Assembly (NCBI GenBank): GCA_027487485.1
Contig: JAIYDN010000038.1
Location: 43,410-107,409 of the forward strand
From: Planctomycetaceae bacterium
GTDB lineage: Bacteria > Planctomycetota > Planctomycetia > Pirellulales > Pirellulaceae
DNA length: 64,000 bases
Reading direction: 5' to 3'
This document shows, in pieces, positions 33,965 to 45,396 of this stretch; position 1 is the first letter of the stretch, and the number at the start of each line of letters is the position of its first letter. The position numbers and the translations under genes are program-made. Below the pieces are notes generated by a model. The model had not been told where the DNA came from and searched no databases. It worked only from the letters and a program-made list of their open reading frames with translations.

Positions 33965-35146
33965 ATGAATTCACCATCTCTCGCCGACCAATCTTCCGTC
34001 ACTGCATCGCCTGCTGAATCGTCAACGGACTCGACTACCGAAAGGTCCGCCCAGCCGATCAAGCCGTTGTTCATCGGCACGCTTCGAGTCGATCCGCCTA
34101 TTTTACAGGCCCCAATGGCTGGGTACACGAACTATGCCTTTCGGCAAATCGTTCGGGAGTTCGGGGGCTCTGGATTGCAAGCCACGGAGATGGTCAACGC
34201 GCGAGGGTTTGTGTGGCTGGATGAACACGACTGTGAACATCCGGATCGATTATGGGGGGTAAAGGACGAGGCGAGACCCCTAGCGGTTCAAATTTGGGAC
34301 AACGATCCCGATACCATGGCCAAGGTTGGGCGGCGACTTGCTGGCGAGTACGGGGTTAGCGTCGTCGATATCAATTTTGGATGCCCTGTGAAACAAGTGA
34401 CCGAGAAGGCTCACAGTGGCTCCTACTTACTTCGAGACCCAGAACGCATGTATGCGATTATCTCTCGGCTCGTGGAAGCGTGCTATCCTACCCCGGTCAC
34501 CGCCAAAATCCGGCTTGGTTGCACTCGCAAGACTATGAACCATATCGAAGTCGCCAAAACCGTGGAACGAGCCGGTGCGTCCGCTTTGACGGTGCACGGC
34601 CGAACAGCGGAAGACTTTTTTAGTGGGTCCGCCGATTGGACCAAGATTGCGGAGATCAAGGAGCATTTGACTCGGATGCCGTTGATTGGCAACGGCGATT
34701 TGCAAACACCGGAGCAAGTGGCTTTTGCGTTTCGGAATTACAACGTGGACGGCGTCATGATCGCTCGTGCGGCATTAGGGAGGCCTTGGCTTTTCTCCCA
34801 GTCTGCAGCTGCTTTAGCAGGCTTGCCCATTCCGCCCGACCCCAGCTTGGAGGAGCAAAAGTCTTGCATGCTGCGTCATTACGATCTTGTCGTTGAGCGA
34901 TTCGGCGAATCCAAAGGAACGTTGTTGATGAGAAAGTTTGCTTGCTGTTACGCTCAAAGCAAGCACGGGGCGCGTCACTTTCGAACTCATGTCGCTCACG
35001 TTGAAACGCCTCAGCAGTTTTACGAAGTCGTAGAGAAGTACTTTCCAAAGCACATCGACCCTTCTGGACCGACGGAAACCAATCCTGCCGTTGCCGAACC
35101 CATTTCCGAGAACCCATCGGCTGGTTTTTCGGAATGCAACTGCTAA
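33965..35146 (+). CDS. dusB: tRNA-dihydrouridine synthase (DusB-type)
   Basis: This FMN enzyme reduces uridines in the tRNA D-loop. The ATG at 33965 gives 393 aa (a TTG at 33947 is less likely). The FMN site is LQAPMAGYTNYAFR, with VQIWDNDPDTMA, DINFGCPVKQV (the active-site Cys follows the Gly), KIRLGCTRKT, TVHGRTAEDFFSG, IGNGDLQTPEQ and GVMIARAALGRPWLF. All are DusB landmarks. A C-terminal tail of about 30 residues is low complexity. It diverges from the VWA operon and is followed by birA in the opposite direction. Confidence 0.95.
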   Translation: MNSPSLADQSSVTASPAESSTDSTTERSAQPIKPLFIGTLRVDPPILQAPMAGYTNYAFRQIVREFGGSGLQATEMVNARGFVWLDEHDCEHPDRLWGVKDEARPLAVQIWDNDPDTMAKVGRRLAGEYGVSVVDINFGCPVKQVTEKAHSGSYLLRDPERMYAIISRLVEACYPTPVTAKIRLGCTRKTMNHIEVAKTVERAGASALTVHGRTAEDFFSGSADWTKIAEIKEHLTRMPLIGNGDLQTPEQVAFAFRNYNVDGVMIARAALGRPWLFSQSAAALAGLPIPPDPSLEEQKSCMLRHYDLVVERFGESKGTLLMRKFACCYAQSKHGARHFRTHVAHVETPQQFYEVVEKYFPKHIDPSGPTETNPAVAEPISENPSAGFSECNC

Positions 35147-35251
35147 CGCAATTTCACCTTGGGCTAGCGGTGACGAATGCATCCAGCCTATTGCGAGGCT
35201 GTGCTCTATACCAGCGGTGCGATCGTCGACATTCCAAGCATCGAAATAGCT

Positions 35252-36142
35252 TTACAGTTCATGAAAGCTAACTACGCTACCCGCGAGTATCTCCATTGTC
35301 TTTCGATTTGCGTCCTCCAATAGTAATCCGCCCTGCGGGCTGATTCCGCGACATACGCCTTGCACCTTGCTGGTCGCTTGTTGGACTTCCACCCATTTTC
35401 CATCCAGGAAACTTCTTGCCGACCACAACTCGGTTAACCAATTTGGATGGGTCGCGTCCCGAACTTCTTGTTCAAGCCAGCAGTTCACGAACTCGGACAA
35501 TATACTCTCGGGTGAAGTTAACTCCATCAAGCCATGACTGGTCCACTGGTGGACGCTGGTGGCTGATGAAGCAAGTTCGGAAGGGGCTCCGAAAAAATCG
35601 ACTTGGCAATTAATCCCAATCCCTATAATCGCAACCGCTTGTTTCGATTGAGAATCCTGGGCTGATACCACCTCAATTAGCACCCCCGAAATCTTGCGCC
35701 CTTCCAAATAGACATCGTTCGGCCACTTGACCATGACCCTTCTTCCAACGATCGCTTCAATCGATTCGGCGACCGTAAAGCCCACTCGTAAAGGCAACTG
35801 CCAACTGCGAGTTGCCAAACGAACAACATCGGCCGTTTCAGGAGTCGGTTGGTTGTTTTGCTTGTCCGCCAGATCAGAGCCTGGAGACAAAGGGATGGCC
35901 ATCGAGAACATCAGGCAACCGGATGGCGACCACCAAGAATTCGACCCACGCCCAACCCCTGCCGTCTGTTGATCGGCGACCAATAACGCTGGCAGCGCTA
36001 CTTTACCTTGGCGTACCCGTGTTTGCAGCGACTTGTTTGTGGAGTCGATAGACTCAACCCATTGAACGAATCGAAAGTAACCATGACTTTCGATTTCGTT
36101 CAATGCGAAATGTCGCTTCTGTAAATCAAGCGGACCTGTCAC
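35252..36142 (-). CDS. birA: Biotin-[acetyl-CoA-carboxylase] ligase
   Basis: The enzyme attaches biotin to the carboxyl carrier protein. The protein is 296 aa, starting at GTG 36142. It has VESIDSTNKSLQTRV, the biotin/ATP loop ADQQTAGVGRGSNSWWSP (the usual G-R-G-R variant reads G-R-G-S), VKWPNDVYLEGRKISGVLIEV, and IGIGINCQVDF. No N-terminal winged-helix DNA-binding domain is present, so it is a ligase without the repressor function. The C-terminal beta domain (VQGVCRGISPQGGLLLED) is intact. It begins six bases after tpx. Confidence 0.93.
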   Translation of the reverse strand: MTGPLDLQKRHFALNEIESHGYFRFVQWVESIDSTNKSLQTRVRQGKVALPALLVADQQTAGVGRGSNSWWSPSGCLMFSMAIPLSPGSDLADKQNNQPTPETADVVRLATRSWQLPLRVGFTVAESIEAIVGRRVMVKWPNDVYLEGRKISGVLIEVVSAQDSQSKQAVAIIGIGINCQVDFFGAPSELASSATSVHQWTSHGLMELTSPESILSEFVNCWLEQEVRDATHPNWLTELWSARSFLDGKWVEVQQATSKVQGVCRGISPQGGLLLEDANRKTMEILAGSVVSFHEL

Positions 36143-36148
36143 CGATGC

Positions 36149-36667
36149 TTACAGCAAAGTCTTCAAGGCTGCCATCGCAGGAGCGTAATCTGGCTCTTGA
36201 GCCACTTCCGAAACGATCTCCTTGTAAACCACATTGCCGTTGGCATCCAAGACGTAAACAGCTCGAGCTAGCAGCTTCAACTCGTCAATCATCAAACCAA
36301 AGTTCAGGCCAAAGTTACCGTCTTGGTAATCGCTACCGACTTTCATCGACTTGATATCTTCCGCTCCGCAAAATCGGTTCATGGCAAAAGGTAAGTCGCG
36401 GCTAACTGTCAATGCGTTCACCTTATCGCCCAATCCTGCAAGCTCCACGTTGAACTTCTTGGTTTGGATTTGGCAGGTTCCGGTGTCCAGAGATGGAACG
36501 ACACTGATGAAAGTTGGCTTGCCTTTGAGGTCGGCCAAAGTGATCGTTTTCAGTCCACCTTCGAAGAAGTGGATCTTGAATTCCGGGGCTGCACTTCCAA
36601 CATTCAATTCGGATCCCAAAAGAGTCATCGGGTTTCCCTTGAAAGTAATTGCTCCAGCGCGTGCCAT
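36149..36667 (-). CDS. tpx: Thiol peroxidase (Tpx, atypical 2-Cys peroxiredoxin)
   Basis: The protein is 172 aa from the ATG at 36667, which has AAGGA eight bases upstream. The longer frame would add 39 residues with no peroxiredoxin similarity. The peroxidatic Cys is C65 in PSLDTGTCQIQTKKF, and the resolving Cys is C100 in DLPFAMNRFCGAED. VNALTVSRDLPFA and ARAVYVLDANGNVVYKEIV complete the thioredoxin-like fold. It reduces hydrogen and organic peroxides using thioredoxin. It lies between a moxR gene and birA on the same strand. Confidence 0.96.
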   Translation of the reverse strand: MARAGAITFKGNPMTLLGSELNVGSAAPEFKIHFFEGGLKTITLADLKGKPTFISVVPSLDTGTCQIQTKKFNVELAGLGDKVNALTVSRDLPFAMNRFCGAEDIKSMKVGSDYQDGNFGLNFGLMIDELKLLARAVYVLDANGNVVYKEIVSEVAQEPDYAPAMAALKTLL

Positions 36668-36752
36668 GTTGATTTTCCTTGCATGAATGAGAGTAAAACG
36701 GTAGTTCTTCGAACAACGAAAAGTAAGGTATCTTACGTAAATCGTCAATCGG

Positions 36753-37808
36753 CTAATGGACTGGCGGAGCGTCGATCCCGCCATACTTAGGAACAGAAGG
36801 TTCTTTAATTTCTTTTAACAATCGAAGCACGATCTTATCGGTCGTCATCCCTTCGGCCTGTGCCTGGAAGTTGGTGCTAAGGCGGTGCCGAAGCACTGGG
36901 ACGGCAATTTTGCGTATGTCTTCGATGGCCACGCTGAAGCGTCCATCCATGGCTGCAATTGCTTTACCAGCTGAAATCAAGAATTGCCCCGCCCGAGGCC
37001 CAGCCCCGAAGTCCAAAAGCTCTTTCACTACTTCCGGCGAGTCGGGCTCGCCTGGTCGCGTCGCACGTACCAGGGCTACGACGTACTTTACGATGAATGG
37101 ACTGACCGCAACACTCATCACCAACTTCTGAATATTCAGGATCGCGCGCGCGGACAGGACTTTATTGATCTCTGGCTTCTCACTTCGAGCCGTGGACAGA
37201 AGAATCTTCTCCTCTTCTTCTGAACTCGGGTAGCCCACCTTGATGTTGAACATAAACCGATCCAATTGGGCTTCGGGTAACGGGTACGTTCCTTCTTGCT
37301 CAATCGGGTTTTGAGTTGCAATTGCGAAAAAGGGCTCTGGCAACTGATACGTGTTTCTGCCGACTGTAATTTCACGCTCTTGCATGGCCTGAAGAAGCGC
37401 CGCCTGAGTTTTTGGTGGGGTTCGGTTGATTTCGTCGGCCAGAAGAATGTTGGTGAAAATCGGTCCTTCGACGAATCGAAATTCGCGTTTACCGTTTTCG
37501 TCTTCTTCTAAAACATTGGTGCCGGTAATGTCCGATGGCATTAGGTCCGGCGTGAACTGGATACGTTTGAAATGGACGTCCAGAATTTTGGCGAGCGAAG
37601 AAACCATCAACGTTTTCGCAAGTCCAGGAACACCTTCCAGCAAGCAATGTCCCCGTGTGAAAATCGCGGCGAACAATTGTTCGATGACTTCGTCTTGACC
37701 AACGATGGACTTACTCAGTTCAAGCCGCATCTGGTCACGATGCTCTCGAAATTCCCGAAGTAAGTCGCCGATGCTTTTGGCAGGTTTTCCAGTAGGAGCG
37801 TTTGACAC
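36753..37808 (-). CDS. MoxR-family AAA+ ATPase (copy 2)
   Basis: The protein is 351 aa, starting at GTG 37808. Walker A is EGVPGLAKTLMVSSL (Ala replaces the Gly seen in copy 1), Walker B is LADEINRTPPKTQAALLQAM, and sensor 1 is ATQNPIEQEGTYPLPEAQLD. The lid contains FGAGPRAGQFLISAGKAIAAMDGR. No VWA protein is adjacent here, unlike copy 1. It begins six bases after thiC, so it may simply be cotranscribed with it. Confidence 0.93.
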   Translation of the reverse strand: MSNAPTGKPAKSIGDLLREFREHRDQMRLELSKSIVGQDEVIEQLFAAIFTRGHCLLEGVPGLAKTLMVSSLAKILDVHFKRIQFTPDLMPSDITGTNVLEEDENGKREFRFVEGPIFTNILLADEINRTPPKTQAALLQAMQEREITVGRNTYQLPEPFFAIATQNPIEQEGTYPLPEAQLDRFMFNIKVGYPSSEEEEKILLSTARSEKPEINKVLSARAILNIQKLVMSVAVSPFIVKYVVALVRATRPGEPDSPEVVKELLDFGAGPRAGQFLISAGKAIAAMDGRFSVAIEDIRKIAVPVLRHRLSTNFQAQAEGMTTDKIVLRLLKEIKEPSVPKYGGIDAPPVH

Positions 37809-37814
37809 GTTGAC

Positions 37815-39314
<1,500 letters not shown>

Positions 39315-39354
39315 TCAGCTAGAACCGCCAACGTTCTGAAGCAATATTCCCTCG

Positions 39355-40458
39355 TTATGGGACTAGATCACAAGAAACGGCTTCAATCGATTCGGCAACG
39401 TCCGTTGGGCTGCAACCTGCGACGGTCTTTACATGCCCGATCTTGGTGGGCAAGACAAAGTTGAGTCTTCCATGTTCCGTCTTTTTGTCCAATTGCATCG
39501 CTTCCATCAATTCTGCGGCCAGCGCTGGCTGCCGCTGGACGGGCAAATGGAACGCGTGGAGAAGGTTTCGTTGACGCAGTAGGCTTTCCTCGGACCACAT
39601 TCCAAGCTTGACGGCTAAATGTCCTGCCATCATCATCCCCAGCGATATAGCTTCGCCATGCAGGTATTGCCCGTAGTCCGTGGTCGCCTCGATCGCATGT
39701 CCAAAAGTATGGCCATAATTCAGGATTGCTCGAAGGCCTGAAGTTTCGCGTTCATCCGCTGCTACGACTTGCGCTTTCAGCTCGCACGATCGGCGCACGA
39801 TCGACTCGATAGCGGTGGCTTCCCTTGCCAGAATGGACGAAGCGTTCGCTTCCAAGTATTCGAAGAACTCTTCGTCCAGAATCACGCCATACTTTACCAC
39901 CTCCGCCAAGCCACTTCGGTACTCCCGATCCGGAAGCGACTGAAGGCATTGGCTATCGATCCAAACGGCGTGCGGTTGCCAGAAGGCCCCGATCATGTTC
40001 TTTGCTTCGGGGAGGTTAATTCCTGTTTTTCCCCCCACGCTACTGTCTACCATGGCTAGTAACGTGGTTGGCACTTGGACAAACCGTAACCCTCGCATGA
40101 AGGTCGCTGCAGCAAAGCCGGCCAGATCGCCAACAACGCCTCCGCCTACCGCAACAACCACACTTTTTCGATCCGTTCGCTCGGCGAGCATCTCGCCCCA
40201 CAGCTTTGTCAAACTTGCAGTGGACTTGTTCTCCTCCCCACTTGGTAGGATCAAGCACGAGATTCGCATTCCATCGCTTTGAAGGGAATCACGCACTTGC
40301 ACACCTAACGTTTCGAAAATGCGCTCATCGCAAATTAGCACAGAATGACTCCACGAAGCGATTTGCCGCTTCAAGGTCTCCGCCATGTTCGGGAGCGTTT
40401 TCGTGCCGATCGAAATAGAATAACTTCGGTCAGCAAGATCAACATGAACGCTTGGCAT
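39355..40458 (-). CDS. aroB: 3-dehydroquinate synthase
   Basis: Second step of the shikimate pathway: DAHP to 3-dehydroquinate, using NAD+ and a divalent metal. The protein is 367 aa. It shows ILPSGEENKSTASLTKLW, AVGGGVVGDLAGFAAATFMRG, QVPTTLLAMVDSSVGGKTGIN, the metal-binding RAILNYGHTFGHAIEA, and LHGEAISLGMMM. All catalytic blocks are intact. A kinase-RDD gene precedes it by 71 bp and thiC follows by 190 bp on the same strand. Confidence 0.97.
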   Translation of the reverse strand: MPSVHVDLADRSYSISIGTKTLPNMAETLKRQIASWSHSVLICDERIFETLGVQVRDSLQSDGMRISCLILPSGEENKSTASLTKLWGEMLAERTDRKSVVVAVGGGVVGDLAGFAAATFMRGLRFVQVPTTLLAMVDSSVGGKTGINLPEAKNMIGAFWQPHAVWIDSQCLQSLPDREYRSGLAEVVKYGVILDEEFFEYLEANASSILAREATAIESIVRRSCELKAQVVAADERETSGLRAILNYGHTFGHAIEATTDYGQYLHGEAISLGMMMAGHLAVKLGMWSEESLLRQRNLLHAFHLPVQRQPALAAELMEAMQLDKKTEHGRLNFVLPTKIGHVKTVAGCSPTDVAESIEAVSCDLVP

Positions 40459-40529
40459 GATTAGAAATTTATGTTCCTTGAGGTATTATCAGGTATAGGG
40501 CTAGCTCAAAATGATCGAGTGGGACACGT

Positions 40530-42140
40530 TTAGTCTTTTCCGGAATTTCGATCGATAGCCAAGACGACGCGGGAATGACACAGATAATCATGTAATGATT
40601 TCCGGCCTTTCAAAAGCAAGGTGGTTCCCCAGTCAACCGCTATGAACAAGACCAGACCAATTTCAAGGATCTTGACCATGAGATCTCTCCCGCCAACCGT
40701 TTCGAAATCCGAATCGACCGAAACCGTAGGATCGACGTAGAGCAAAAGCGGAAAAAACCAGGCAAACGCATTCCTGAGAACCTCGCGAGCGACCAACTGC
40801 TCGCGTCGAGCCGGTAGCCCGTTCTCCTCTACAATTCTTAATTGAAAAAGATAGCGACCAATCGATCGCCATCCGCGAAACGTAACGGACAAATAGATCG
40901 CTGGCACAATCAAAGAAAGAAAAGCCACGATTGGAACAAGCCATTGATAACCGCTACGGGCGAATTCGCTACTGTTCAACACAAAAATCGTAAATGCAAA
41001 AGGGGAGATGCACAGCAGCAAAGCCAATTGGTCGATTGCGTAGGCCATCCCTCGCAACGCTAGTCCCGCTGTTGTTGTGCTAACAGGTTCAATGCGTCTC
41101 AGATCGACAATCATCTCTGCGAAATTTGAATATCTTCCTTTGGGGTCCTTGGAAAGCAATCGCTCGATCACCGCTTTGAATTCAACGGGAATGCTTGTCG
41201 GCAGTGAAGGTGGGAAAGAAATTGGCGACGTCAAATGGACTTCCATGCGATCGCGCACCGAAGTTCCCGTAGGCTCATATGGGGATTTGCCGAATACCAA
41301 CTCGAACAGAGTGATACCCAGCGCATACATATCCGACTGGATGCTAAGCGCTTCACCGCGAATCAGTTCCGGCGCAACATAGGCGGGCGTTCCGGAAATA
41401 GACTGCTTTTGATCTTTAGCGTGCTGAATTCTCGATAGCCCAAAGTCGGATAACTTGATGCGTCCTTCGCCCGCCAAGATTAGATTCGCAGGTTTGATGT
41501 CCGCATGTACAATGCCAAAATGCGAGGCATGCTCTAACGCGGACGCAACTTGAATGGCATATCGAATCGCTTCTCCATAAGGAATGGAACCCTCGTTCTT
41601 CAGACGCTCGGACAACGTTGGCCCCGAAAGAAGTTCCATTGCCAGGAATGGCTCTTCGGCTTGACGACCCACATAGTAGATGGTCACCACGTTTGGATGA
41701 TTGAGCCTTGCTTGTGCGATGGCTTCACGAAGCATAGTGGCAGCTCGATCGTCAGCACACTGGTTCGCGTTCTTCAGGACCTTGACCGCGACGTAGCGTT
41801 GTAGCGAAGTATCCAGCGCTCTATAAACGGCACCCATACCGCCTGTTCCCAGCCGACGATCAATCCGAAAGTGACCATACAAACGGTTGGTTAGCAGCTG
41901 CGATTCATCAAGCTCAAAGTGATGAACGTCGTGCTCCGCTTGAATGGTGGTGATTGAAACTGTTTCACTGGTTGCAGATCGCAGAGCTTCTGCAGCAATG
42001 AATGACTTGCATTGTGGACATTCCCCACCTAGGTTCGCCGAAACCAAAAAGTCGAATCCACATGCACAGTGAAATCGGATCAGTGATTCTGTGGCATGAT
42101 TGCGAGCGGATTTTGGAATAGGTCTACTGGTTGGCTCCAT
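40530..42140 (-). CDS. Serine/threonine protein kinase with zinc ribbon and RDD membrane domain
   Basis: The protein is 536 aa. The N-terminal zinc ribbon is CACGFDFLVSANLGGECPQC. The Hanks-type kinase domain spans about 85-350: RRLGTGGMGAVYRAL, VAVKVLK, DFGLSRIQ, and GTPAYVAPE. The catalytic loop reads IVHADIKPANLIL, with Ala in place of Arg in the usual HRD, so it is a non-RD type kinase. From about 360 an RDD-type four-helix membrane domain follows (TTAGLALRGMAYAIDQLALL..., then TFRGWRSIGRYLFQLRIV). It lies beside, but is separated by a repeat-rich gap from, the T6SS locus. Confidence 0.9.
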   Translation of the reverse strand: MEPTSRPIPKSARNHATESLIRFHCACGFDFLVSANLGGECPQCKSFIAAEALRSATSETVSITTIQAEHDVHHFELDESQLLTNRLYGHFRIDRRLGTGGMGAVYRALDTSLQRYVAVKVLKNANQCADDRAATMLREAIAQARLNHPNVVTIYYVGRQAEEPFLAMELLSGPTLSERLKNEGSIPYGEAIRYAIQVASALEHASHFGIVHADIKPANLILAGEGRIKLSDFGLSRIQHAKDQKQSISGTPAYVAPELIRGEALSIQSDMYALGITLFELVFGKSPYEPTGTSVRDRMEVHLTSPISFPPSLPTSIPVEFKAVIERLLSKDPKGRYSNFAEMIVDLRRIEPVSTTTAGLALRGMAYAIDQLALLLCISPFAFTIFVLNSSEFARSGYQWLVPIVAFLSLIVPAIYLSVTFRGWRSIGRYLFQLRIVEENGLPARREQLVAREVLRNAFAWFFPLLLYVDPTVSVDSDFETVGGRDLMVKILEIGLVLFIAVDWGTTLLLKGRKSLHDYLCHSRVVLAIDRNSGKD

Positions 42141-42536
42141 TGTGAAAATTGTAACCCGAAGCCCTAATCCAAGCTATCGATGTTTTCGGCCCCGTCACAG
42201 AACGCGAGGTGCTCACTTGAGATTGGATTGGAATGCAAAAACGTGGCTCTTACCTTGTTAAAAGTCAATTTTTGAAACACTTCGCATTGTTCTATCTTAC
42301 CCTCCCAGCGAAGCGGCAGGGAGGGTCGGCAATCGAGCCTAAAGCGAGATTGCCGGGGAGGGTTGGTCGCGGTCAAATTGATCTGTAGGCGATGCGGACG
42401 CCCCTCCCCAGCCTCGCTAGCGCGGGCTGACCCTCCCCAAACTATGTTTGGGGAGGGTGAAATTGGTGGCGATCAATGAGGAGTCTCGCTTTTGAAAAGC
42501 GATCTCGGATGCATGCACGTGTAGGCCACAAACCGG
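42141..42536. repeat. Intergenic palindrome cluster downstream of clpV
   Basis: No gene is seen. Three stem-loops are visible. The stem accctccc (42299-42306) pairs with gggagggt (42319-42326). The stem cggcaatc (42327-42334) pairs with gattgccg (42348-42355). A perfect 13-bp stem, accctccccaaac (42430-42442) / gtttggggagggt (42446-42458), has the loop tat. The third is close to the clpV stop on the minus strand and could end the T6SS transcript. The CCCTCCCC/GGGGAGGG theme marks a dispersed repeat. Confidence 0.85.
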
Positions 42537-45266
42537 CTATGCGATTTCGTAGGCAAAGGTTTGTTCCGGAGTTACCGCAATCTTCACACTTTGAATGCCC
42601 TGGCCAGCAGCTAAGCGGCTGAGCAGCTCAGACGATAGCTCGGGTAACAGAGACTTGGTTAAGATATGGTCAATGTTTCGTGCACCTGTGTCCACTTCGG
42701 TGCAGCGATCTGCAATTAACTGCACGAGCTCATCGGTGAACGAGAACTGAGCGTTGTAATTCTCTTGCACGCGTTTTCCGATTTTTCCCAGCTTCAATCC
42801 AATGATCTTGCGGATAACATGATCCGCAAGGGGATAGTAAGGGATCAGGGTCAGGCGACCCATGAACGCAGGTTTGAATGACTTTAAAAGCTCTGGGAAG
42901 ATTGCTTGCATGAAGTCATCTGGTTCTGGAATGGTATCAGGATCGGAACAAAGGCTCTTGATCACATCGGTGCCTGCGTTGGTCGTCATGATGATCAAGG
43001 TGTTTTTGAAGTCGATGTCGCGTCCTTCGCCATCCTTCATATTCCCCTTATCGAAGACTTGGTAGAAGATGTCTTGCACGCCTGGATGCGCTTTCTCCAT
43101 TTCATCTAACAGAATCACGCTGTAAGGCTTCCGCCGTACAGCTTCCGTTAAGACTCCTCCTTCTCCATAGCCCACGTATCCAGGAGGGGATCCCATGAGC
43201 ATCGAGACCTTATGTTCTTCTTTGAATTCAGACATGTTAATGACGGTCATGTTCTGTTCACCGCCATAAAGCAACTGCGCTAAAGCCATGGCGGTTTCCG
43301 TTTTTCCAACACCGCTCGTTCCGGCAAGCATGAACACACCGATGGGTGCCCGAGGGTCGTTCAACTGAGCCCGAGAGGTACGAATGGACTGAGCGATCCG
43401 CATCAGCGCATGACTTTGGCCGACAACTTGCTTTTCCATCATTTCATGCAAGGTCAGGATGGTGTTGATCTCGTCCGACATCATTCTACCAACCGGGATC
43501 CCTGTCCATGCAGCCACGGTTTCGGCAATCGCGTTGCGATCCACGAATGGATGTACCAGTGGCGATTCCCCTTGCAGCTCTGTCAATTGCTTCTTCAGAG
43601 AAAGCAATTCCTGCTTGGTGAGTTCTTTGTCGGGTGCTGCGACGGCAGTGCTGCCTTCGTTAGGTGGATTCGTCGGTGTGGCACTTGCGTCCGGAGCAGC
43701 AGTTGGATCGCTAGTTGTTTTGTTGGTACCTTGAAGCTCAGCGGTAAGGTTCTGAATCTTTTCGACCAACTCCTTTTCTTTACCCCATTTTGTATTCAGA
43801 TGTTCGATCTGCACATCCATGGCTGCAATATCTTGCGCTACCGACTCTAGCCTCGCAGCATGATCCGAACCTGTTACGGTTTCACGCTCTAGGATTTCTC
43901 GAGAGAGACGAAGCTGGTCGCGCTTGCGATTAGCATCCTCCAACATGGGTGGTAACGTCGATTGGCTTAGATTGATTCGAGCGCATGTGGTGTCGATCAA
44001 GCTGATTGCCTTGTCTGGCAACTGACGCCCGCTAATGTAACGGCTAGACAACTTGACGGCATCGATGATCGCTTCATCTAGGATGCGTACCTTGTGATGC
44101 TTTTCTAAGGTTTTTGTCAGGCCACGTACCATATCGATTGCCACGGATTCCTCTGGTTCTTCCACCTTAACCACCTGGAATCTCCGAGCCAGCGCGGCAT
44201 CTCTTTCAAAGTACTTTTTGTACTCGGCCCATGTGGTGGCGGCGAGAGTCCGCAGTTCTCCACGAGCCAACGCCGGCTTGAGCAGATTCGCGGCATCACC
44301 TTGACCTGCGGTTCCACCCGCCCCGATCAACGTATGAGCCTCGTCGATGAACAAGATGACTGGTTTGGGCGAAGCCTTTACCTCTTCGATGACCGACTTC
44401 AGTCGGTTCTCGAATTCCCCTTTGACTCCTGCCCCAGCCTGAAGCAACCCTAAGTCCAGTGTCCTTAACACAACTTCCTTGAGTGCGTCGGGGACATCGC
44501 CCGAAGCAATACGCAGCGCAAAACCCTCTGCGACCGCCGTTTTACCCACCCCCGCTTCGCCCGTCAAAATGGGATTGTTCTGTCGGCGACGCATCAAGAT
44601 ATCGATAACCTGGCGAATCTCGTTGTCGCGCCCAAGCACCGAGTCGATCTTTCCATCCCTTGCGCGGGCGGTTAAGTCGATCGTAAACTGATCCAAAGAA
44701 GGGGTTGCAACTTTGCGATCTCCAGGTGCACCACCGGATGCTGCCGGTGCTGATCGAGCCCCAGTGGACAGGGAAACCGAATCGCGGTCTTCTGCTGAAT
44801 CGGAACAGATCTCATTCAAAGATTTACGAAGCGACGCAACGTTAATCTTGTCGAACTCCGCGCTGGCGCTAAGCGCCGAGCGTCGTAGCACGTCATTGGA
44901 TAGCAGTGCAACCAATAAGTGGCTCGATCGAATCTGACCTGCACCGTAATCAATGGTCGCTAAGCTCCACGCTTCTTTAGCAATATCAACGACATCGGGG
45001 CTAAGCGAAGGAGCCTTCGCATTTCCCGTTTTTAGACGGTCAAGTGTCCGCGTAAGGTCGCTCTGAAGCTTTGCAGGATCGATGGCAAAAGCCTCTAAAA
45101 TCCTACCAAAGTCCGATTCGCGATTCTCAATCAACTTGAAGATCCAATGTTCAACTTCAACATTGTAGTTGGTTCGAGTCATGCACAGCGAAGTCGCCAA
45201 TTCCAACCCTCTGCAACTGATCGGGCTCAACTTATCAAACAGCTTTTTCAAATCGATTTCAATCAC
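42537..45266 (-). CDS. tssH: T6SS sheath-disassembly ATPase ClpV (TssH)
   Basis: The protein is 909 aa, starting at GTG 45266 preceded by AAGGAAA. It has an N-terminal Clp-N domain (LFDKLSPISCRGLELATSL), the first AAA+ module with Walker A GEAGVGKTAVAEG (about residue 239), a middle coiled-coil domain with a long Pro/Thr/Ala-rich insert around residues 515-560, and a second AAA+ module with GTSGVGKTETAMAL (about 654) and ILLDEMEKAHPGVQD. It unfolds and recycles contracted TssB/C sheath. It is the last gene of the minus-strand T6SS locus, 130 bp after tssG. Confidence 0.95.
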   Translation of the reverse strand: MIEIDLKKLFDKLSPISCRGLELATSLCMTRTNYNVEVEHWIFKLIENRESDFGRILEAFAIDPAKLQSDLTRTLDRLKTGNAKAPSLSPDVVDIAKEAWSLATIDYGAGQIRSSHLLVALLSNDVLRRSALSASAEFDKINVASLRKSLNEICSDSAEDRDSVSLSTGARSAPAASGGAPGDRKVATPSLDQFTIDLTARARDGKIDSVLGRDNEIRQVIDILMRRRQNNPILTGEAGVGKTAVAEGFALRIASGDVPDALKEVVLRTLDLGLLQAGAGVKGEFENRLKSVIEEVKASPKPVILFIDEAHTLIGAGGTAGQGDAANLLKPALARGELRTLAATTWAEYKKYFERDAALARRFQVVKVEEPEESVAIDMVRGLTKTLEKHHKVRILDEAIIDAVKLSSRYISGRQLPDKAISLIDTTCARINLSQSTLPPMLEDANRKRDQLRLSREILERETVTGSDHAARLESVAQDIAAMDVQIEHLNTKWGKEKELVEKIQNLTAELQGTNKTTSDPTAAPDASATPTNPPNEGSTAVAAPDKELTKQELLSLKKQLTELQGESPLVHPFVDRNAIAETVAAWTGIPVGRMMSDEINTILTLHEMMEKQVVGQSHALMRIAQSIRTSRAQLNDPRAPIGVFMLAGTSGVGKTETAMALAQLLYGGEQNMTVINMSEFKEEHKVSMLMGSPPGYVGYGEGGVLTEAVRRKPYSVILLDEMEKAHPGVQDIFYQVFDKGNMKDGEGRDIDFKNTLIIMTTNAGTDVIKSLCSDPDTIPEPDDFMQAIFPELLKSFKPAFMGRLTLIPYYPLADHVIRKIIGLKLGKIGKRVQENYNAQFSFTDELVQLIADRCTEVDTGARNIDHILTKSLLPELSSELLSRLAAGQGIQSVKIAVTPEQTFAYEIA

Positions 45267-45396
45267 AGATCAATTTCCTTTTAGATATAGTTCCAGCTAG
45301 TGCGGTTCAAAAAAAGTAGTGGCGGGTTGGCAATTCAACGCAGCGTTCTCTGGGGCAACCCTCTCGAGGGAATTCCCATCAACCTAAAGCATTGTA

